Shown here piece after piece: positions 60,283 through 64,000 of a stretch of 64,000 bases of DNA. The notes beneath the pieces are model-generated. The model saw only the letters and a list, made by a program, of their open reading frames with translations. It was not told the DNA's origin and did not search any database. The stretch covers positions 1 through 64,000 of the forward strand of contig CAZECM010000004.1 in NCBI GenBank assembly GCA_964510785.1, given 5' to 3'. The DNA is from JAAYZM01 sp964510785 (GTDB lineage Bacteria; Actinomycetota; Actinomycetes; Actinomycetales; Cellulomonadaceae). Each line of letters opens with the position of its first letter. The stretch's first letter is position 1. The position numbers and the translations under genes were made by a program.

Positions 60283-61671
60283 ATGAGTCAAGGAACATCG
60301 CTGCGGGAGCGGCTCGGGTTCGTCGGTTGGCAGCGGCACGGCGACGGCAGGGTCGTCACGCCGGGAGAGATCGTGCTCCCCAGGGAGCGGCTGAGCTGGC
60401 CGCGGTCCATCGGGCTCGGCACCCAGCACGTGCTCGCCATGTTCGGTTCGACCATCTTGGTCCCGATCATCACGGGGTTCCCCGTGGCCACCACCCTCTT
60501 CTTCTCCGCGATCGGTACCGTGCTCTTCCTGCTCGTCACGGGCAACCGCCTGCCGAGCTATCTCGGCTCGAGCTTCGCGTTCCTCGCGCCCATCGGTGCC
60601 GCGACGGCGTCGGGTGGCATGGGCTCGGCGCTGTTCGGCATCCTGGTCACCGGTCTGCTGCTCGCGGCCGCGGGCTTCGTGGTGCACTTCGCCGGCCCGC
60701 GATGGATCCAGCTCTTCATGCCCCCGGTCGTGACGGGCACCATCGTGGCGCTCATCGGCTTCAACCTCGCGCCCGTCGCGTGGGGAAGCCCCGTCACGGC
60801 CGATTCATCGGGCTCGGGCTTCCAGGCCTCGCCCCTGACGGCCACAGTCACTCTCGGCGCGATGCTGCTCGCGACGGTGCTGTTCCGCGGCATCCTGGGG
60901 CGGCTGTCGATCCTGCTCGGCATCGTCATCGGCTATCTCGTGGGTCTGCTGCGCGGCGAGGTCGACTTCACGCTGGTGGAGTCCGCGGCGTGGCTCGGCG
61001 CACCCGAGTTCAACGCGCCGACGGTGGACTTCGGCGTGCTGCTCATCTTCCTGCCGGTCGTGCTCGTGCTCGTGGCGGAGAACATCGGCCACGTGAAGTC
61101 CGTCGCGACGATGACGGGAGAGAACTACGACCCGCTCATGGGCCGCGCACTCATCGCCGACGGCATCGCGACCACCATCGCGGGTGCCGGCGGTGGTTCG
61201 GGGACGACGACGTACGCCGAGAACATCGGCGTCATGGCCGCATCCCGGGTGTACTCCACGGCGGCGTACTGGTTCGCGGCCGGTGGCGCACTGGTGCTCG
61301 CGCTGTCGCCGAAGTTCGGTGAGCTCATCAACTCGATCCCGCCCGGCGTGATCGGCGGCGCGGCGACGCTGCTGTTCGGCATGATCGGCATGCTCGGTGC
61401 GCGCATCTGGGTGCAGAACAAGGTCGACTTCGGTGACCCGGTGAACCTCATGTCCGCGGGTGTGGCGCTCGTCATCGCGATCGCCGGGTTCCAGTTCGCG
61501 ACGGACGGCGGGCTCGTCTTCGGCGGCATCGCCCTCGGCACCGCGGCCTCGCTCGTGCTCTATCACGGCATGCGTTTCATCGCCCGCCGCCGGGGCACCT
61601 CCCACGAGGAAGCGGCCACCCCGGCCGCCGTCCCGGCCCCACCCGCCTCGGACCTCCCCGACCCCCGCTGA
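60283..61671 (+). CDS. NCS2-family uracil/xanthine permease
   Basis: A 462-residue nucleobase transporter of the UraA/UapA fold with 14 helices. Signature segments: GLGTQHVLAMFGSTILVPIITG, LVAENIGHVKSVATMTG and the NCS2 motif region GGGSGTTTYAENIGVMAASRVYS. The Glu in AENIG positions suggests uracil-type specificity. ATG 60283 follows AAGGAG. Uracil phosphoribosyltransferase at 14.4 kb would trap imported uracil. Confidence 0.93.
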   Translation: MSQGTSLRERLGFVGWQRHGDGRVVTPGEIVLPRERLSWPRSIGLGTQHVLAMFGSTILVPIITGFPVATTLFFSAIGTVLFLLVTGNRLPSYLGSSFAFLAPIGAATASGGMGSALFGILVTGLLLAAAGFVVHFAGPRWIQLFMPPVVTGTIVALIGFNLAPVAWGSPVTADSSGSGFQASPLTATVTLGAMLLATVLFRGILGRLSILLGIVIGYLVGLLRGEVDFTLVESAAWLGAPEFNAPTVDFGVLLIFLPVVLVLVAENIGHVKSVATMTGENYDPLMGRALIADGIATTIAGAGGGSGTTTYAENIGVMAASRVYSTAAYWFAAGGALVLALSPKFGELINSIPPGVIGGAATLLFGMIGMLGARIWVQNKVDFGDPVNLMSAGVALVIAIAGFQFATDGGLVFGGIALGTAASLVLYHGMRFIARRRGTSHEEAATPAAVPAPPASDLPDPR

Positions 61672-61705
61672 CCCGCCGACCCTACACCCCACCACACCTC
61701 GCCAT

Positions 61706-61743
61706 CCCTGTCGACTCACCCCTGTCGACTCACCCCTGTCGAC
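61706..61743. repeat. 14-bp tandem repeat
   Basis: CCCTGTCGACTCAC occurs 2.7 times head to tail, 34 bp after the NCS2 stop codon. No role is evident. Confidence 0.8.
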
Positions 61744-61763
61744 CTGCCTCCCGCTGACGCACC

Positions 61764-61855
61764 CCCGTTGTGCGGGACGTTCTCCCGTTGTGCGGGACAC
61801 CGTGCACGCGAATCACCCGTTGCGGGACGTTGTGCGCACATAGCGTCCCGCAACG
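61764..61855. repeat. Iterated CCCGTTGTGCGGGAC units and terminal hairpin
   Basis: CCCGTTGTGCGGGAC at 61764 and 61784 is itself a small palindrome (CCCG/CGGG). A third, longer form, CGTTGCGGGACG (61818-61829) with CGTCCCGCAACG (61844-61855), makes a 12-bp stem enclosing TGTGCGCACA. Probably a terminator array between the NCS2 and GNAT genes; the 268-bp gap holds no gene. Confidence 0.75.
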
Positions 61856-61939
61856 CGTTGGTGCGGAGGGGCTAGGTGGTGCCGGGGGGCTAGGTGGTGA
61901 CGGGGGGCCAGGTGCGCGGGGGGCCCGGGGGTGGCGGGG

Positions 61940-62569
61940 TCAGGGCAGGAGGGGGAGGGCTAGGTGGACGACGCCGGGGTGGCTGGCCAGCCGGGTCATG
62001 CCCAGGTGCTCGTAGAAGGAGATCGCTCGCTCGTTGCGGTCCGAGGCCCCGAGGTGCACACCGGGGACGCCGCGGGAGCGCAGTGCGTCGAAGAGCGTCT
62101 CGAGCAGGCGCCGGCCCCAACCCCCGCCCTGCGCCTCGGGCAGCAGGTCGATGTGCAGGTGCGCGGGGAACGGCGCGAGGTACGCCGGCTCAGGACCGGC
62201 CGGGGAGTGCAGGATGTCGAGGAGCCACACGTCGCTCGGGTCCTCGGCGATCGAGCGGGGGTGGCGCTCTCGGGCCGCGGGGAACCAGTCGCGCTCGGCG
62301 GCGATCCGGAACGCCCCCGTGTCCGCGACCCCCATCACGTAGCCGAGCACCCTGCGTCCGCCGTCGTCGGCCCCCTCCTCGTCCCCGGAGTCGAGCACGA
62401 AGGCGAGCTCGGGCGCGAGCTCGAGGTAGGGCAAGGCCCAGATCTCGGCGTACAGCTCGGGGGTGGCAACCCGGCCCCGGGCGTCCTCGCCGTGCCACGC
62501 GGTCCGCACGCAGATGTCGACGACGGCCTCACGGTCCGCCGGTGCGTAGGGCCGGATGAACGGGGTCAC
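61940..62569 (-). CDS. GNAT-family N-acetyltransferase
   Basis: A 209-residue acetyltransferase. Motif A is HIDLLPEAQGGGWGRRLLETLFDAL (Q/RxxGxG), then GVHLGASDRNERAISFYEHLGM. The N-terminal IRPYAPADREAVVDICVRTA and the GEDA insert resemble the GNAT group near protein O-GlcNAcase-associated acetyltransferases. Substrate unknown. The GTG overlaps the stop of the LytR_C gene by 4 bp. Confidence 0.87.
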   Translation of the reverse strand: MTPFIRPYAPADREAVVDICVRTAWHGEDARGRVATPELYAEIWALPYLELAPELAFVLDSGDEEGADDGGRRVLGYVMGVADTGAFRIAAERDWFPAARERHPRSIAEDPSDVWLLDILHSPAGPEPAYLAPFPAHLHIDLLPEAQGGGWGRRLLETLFDALRSRGVPGVHLGASDRNERAISFYEHLGMTRLASHPGVVHLALPLLP

Positions 62570-63282
62570 CCGTCGGCGCCGGCCTCGTCCTCGCCGGCGG
62601 GGGACTCTTCCTCGGTGGACTCGGCGTCGTCCTCCGCGTCCTCGTCGTCCGCCGCGGTGCGCGTCGGCGCCGGCACGGGCTCCGCCTCGGAGAGGGGCAC
62701 GCAACCGGCGACGGGCTTGAGCGGCTCGTCGGCGGCGAGGGGCACGAGGTCGAGCGCGACGAGCTCGGTGAACCCCGAGCCCACCGCGAGGTCGATCGAC
62801 CCGTCGGTGCGCTCGTCGTAGGAGAGGGTCGCTCCGGACACGTGCGCCGCGAGCGTGTACGCATCGGCGATCCCCTGGGCGCCGAACCCGATGCGCGCCA
62901 CGCTGCGCAGCTTGAGCGGGTAGTTGTCCGTGTCGCCGATGCCGAAGCCGCGCTGACCCAGCAGGTCCGCGACGGACCCCGCGAGGCCCGGCCGGGCGGT
63001 CGCGTTGAAGACGTTGATCGTGATCGAGTCGTACGCGACGGGCAGGGTGTCCGCCGGCACGCACGGCACGGCGGCGGTGGTGGCGGACGGCGATGCCGAG
63101 GCCGTCGTGAAGTCACGCTCGAAGGGGCCGTCCATGCTGCCCGTCCAGATGGCCGCGGCACCGAGTCCGACGGCGGCGAGCCCCGCGAGCACGCCGCCGA
63201 AGATCACGGCTTGGCGCTCGCGCTTGTGCCGGCGTCGCAGCTTGCGCTTGCGCGCGGCGATCGCGGCGGGATCGGTGGTCAC
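62566..63282 (-). CDS. LytR C-terminal domain protein, membrane-anchored
   Basis: A 238-residue protein with a very basic cytosolic N-terminus (ARKRKLRRRHKRERQ), one membrane helix (about residues 25-47) and an extracellular LytR_C domain (about 85-180: SITINVFNATARPGLAGSVADLLGQRGF). The acidic tail (DDEDAEDDAESTEEE) is disordered. LytR_C domains accompany LCP cell-wall-polymer transferases but here stand alone, so a role in envelope assembly is inferred. Confidence 0.85.
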   Translation of the reverse strand: MTTDPAAIAARKRKLRRRHKRERQAVIFGGVLAGLAAVGLGAAAIWTGSMDGPFERDFTTASASPSATTAAVPCVPADTLPVAYDSITINVFNATARPGLAGSVADLLGQRGFGIGDTDNYPLKLRSVARIGFGAQGIADAYTLAAHVSGATLSYDERTDGSIDLAVGSGFTELVALDLVPLAADEPLKPVAGCVPLSEAEPVPAPTRTAADDEDAEDDAESTEEESPAGEDEAGADG

Positions 63283-63329
63283 AGGAAGGAACGGTAGTCG
63301 ATCACGAGGGCCCCCAAGGTGCGCTGTCC

Positions 63330-63623
63330 CTAGAGAACCAGGACACGGGCGTGCAGGAGCGGACGCTGTTGCAGGGCGGCGCGCACGGCGCGGTGCAGGC
63401 CGTCCTCGAGGTACATCGTCCCCTTCCACTTCACGACGTGCGCGAAGAGGTCACCGTAGAAGGTCGAGTCGTCCGAGAGCAGGGCGTCGAGGTCGAGCGT
63501 GCGCTTGGTCGTCACGAGCTCGTCGAGCCGCACCTGGGTCGGGGGGACCTCCGCCCACTGGGCAGGCGTCGCGTAGCCATGCTCCGGGTACGGTCGGCCG
63601 TCCCCCACGCCCTTGAAGATCAC
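63330..63623 (-). CDS. Conserved actinobacterial protein annotated elsewhere as VapB-family antitoxin
   Basis: A 97-residue protein beginning with GTG. Sequence features are YATPAQWAEVPPTQVRLDELVTT, TLDLDALLSDDSTFYGDLFAHVV and MYLEDGLHRAVRAALQQRPLLHARVL. DGxHR after a central strand recalls ParB/Srx-like nucleotide-binding folds. I know this family from many actinobacteria, where it is sometimes labelled VapB antitoxin although no toxin is adjacent; none is seen here. Function unknown. Confidence 0.7.
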   Translation of the reverse strand: MIFKGVGDGRPYPEHGYATPAQWAEVPPTQVRLDELVTTKRTLDLDALLSDDSTFYGDLFAHVVKWKGTMYLEDGLHRAVRAALQQRPLLHARVLVL

Positions 63624-63783
63624 CCCGCGAGTGTAGGGGTGGCCTGCGCGGTGGGCTCGGGAAGGCGCGGGCCTTCACCGGCTCGTCACGAGACCGTGAC
63701 CTCATCTGCACCCGCGCGTGTCGCGTGCAAGGTCAACGCCCGTTCGTCGGTAGCGAGGACGCCGACGGCGGTACGGTGCGGGC

Positions 63784-64000
63784 ATGAGGCTCCCCGGGGT
63801 GCGGGTTCTGGCGTCGTCCGCCGTCGTCGTCATGCTGCTCGGTGCGAGCGCTGGATGCTCGCGCGGCCCGGTCGAGGAGGAGATCGACATCTTCCCCTTC
63901 GATGCACTGCTGCGTGTCGAGCTCGGTGACGGTCCCGACAAGTTCTTGGTGCGGCAGGTCGTGGAACAAGGGCAGGCGGTGGTCCGGTGCATGCATGCGC
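63784..64000 (+). CDS. Putative lipoprotein, N-terminal part
   Basis: The gene runs off the right edge. The visible 72 residues are a lipoprotein signal peptide (LASSAVVVMLLGASAGC, lipobox Cys25) followed by an acidic segment (EEEIDIFPFDALLRVE). The mature protein is not seen well enough to classify. Upstream, 160 bp separate it from the divergent DGxHR protein. Confidence 0.6.
   Translation, partial: MRLPGVRVLASSAVVVMLLGASAGCSRGPVEEEIDIFPFDALLRVELGDGPDKFLVRQVVEQGQAVVRCMHA

Overview
The window is about 64 kb of very GC-rich actinobacterial chromosome with strong third-position G/C bias and frequent GTG starts. The dnaK-grpE-dnaJ-hspR heat-shock order, an NrdAB ribonucleotide reductase, F420-type LLM oxidoreductases and PadR/WYL regulators point to an actinobacterium. 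A cluster of large secreted arabinan-active enzymes suggests a plant-polymer-degrading Micrococcales member, perhaps a relative of Cellulomonas or Oerskovia; that placement is inference, as no marker gene was compared.

Layout: 1-4.5 kb holds the heat-shock operon (dnaK tail, grpE, dnaJ, hspR) with acetyl-CoA synthetase converging on it. 4.7-6.2 kb has a secreted protein broken by a frameshift, followed by a small membrane protein. 6.2-10.2 kb has a degenerate GGDEF-like protein divergent from an unusual ECF sigma factor fused to a zinc-finger anti-sigma-like segment, membrane helices and a large predicted extracellular domain. 10.2-14.4 kb is nrdAB, whose beta subunit has Phe instead of the radical Tyr (class Ic pattern), preceded by paired NrdR-like boxes and DnaA-box-like sites. 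14.4-17.6 kb has upp, tadA, an acetyltransferase, tRNA-Ser(CGA) with an integrase remnant, an orphan AbrB-type antitoxin-like gene and padR with a divergent serine hydrolase.

18.7-37.4 kb is the main accessory locus: LacI regulator, ABC importer (binding lipoprotein plus two permeases, no ATPase), GH127 beta-L-arabinofuranosidase, a 2013-residue secreted GH121-like enzyme and an 1824-residue secreted GH43 enzyme. The order matches the Bifidobacterium longum system for hydroxyproline-linked beta-arabino-oligosaccharides. A 16-bp operator-like palindrome recurs upstream of the binding-protein gene and of the giant GH121-like gene, which supports a single LacI regulon. The model is extracellular cleavage by the two giant enzymes, import of oligosaccharides, and intracellular cleavage by GH127.

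37.4-64 kb is a mosaic of housekeeping and small regulatory modules: YciO/Sua5-like protein, sirtuin, alpha/beta hydrolase with a divergent GntR, drug-type ABC transporter with a divergent WYL regulator, an AbiE-like two-gene module beside an antitoxin remnant, a CPA1 antiporter, a PadR-ABC-FtsX efflux operon, VanY-like peptidase, MFS exporter, two LLM oxidoreductases, a GT87-like membrane protein, AI-2E-type and NCS2 transporters, a LytR_C protein and a truncated lipoprotein gene at the right edge. Many convergent gene pairs are separated by strong hairpins, and several divergent regulator pairs carry clear palindromes.
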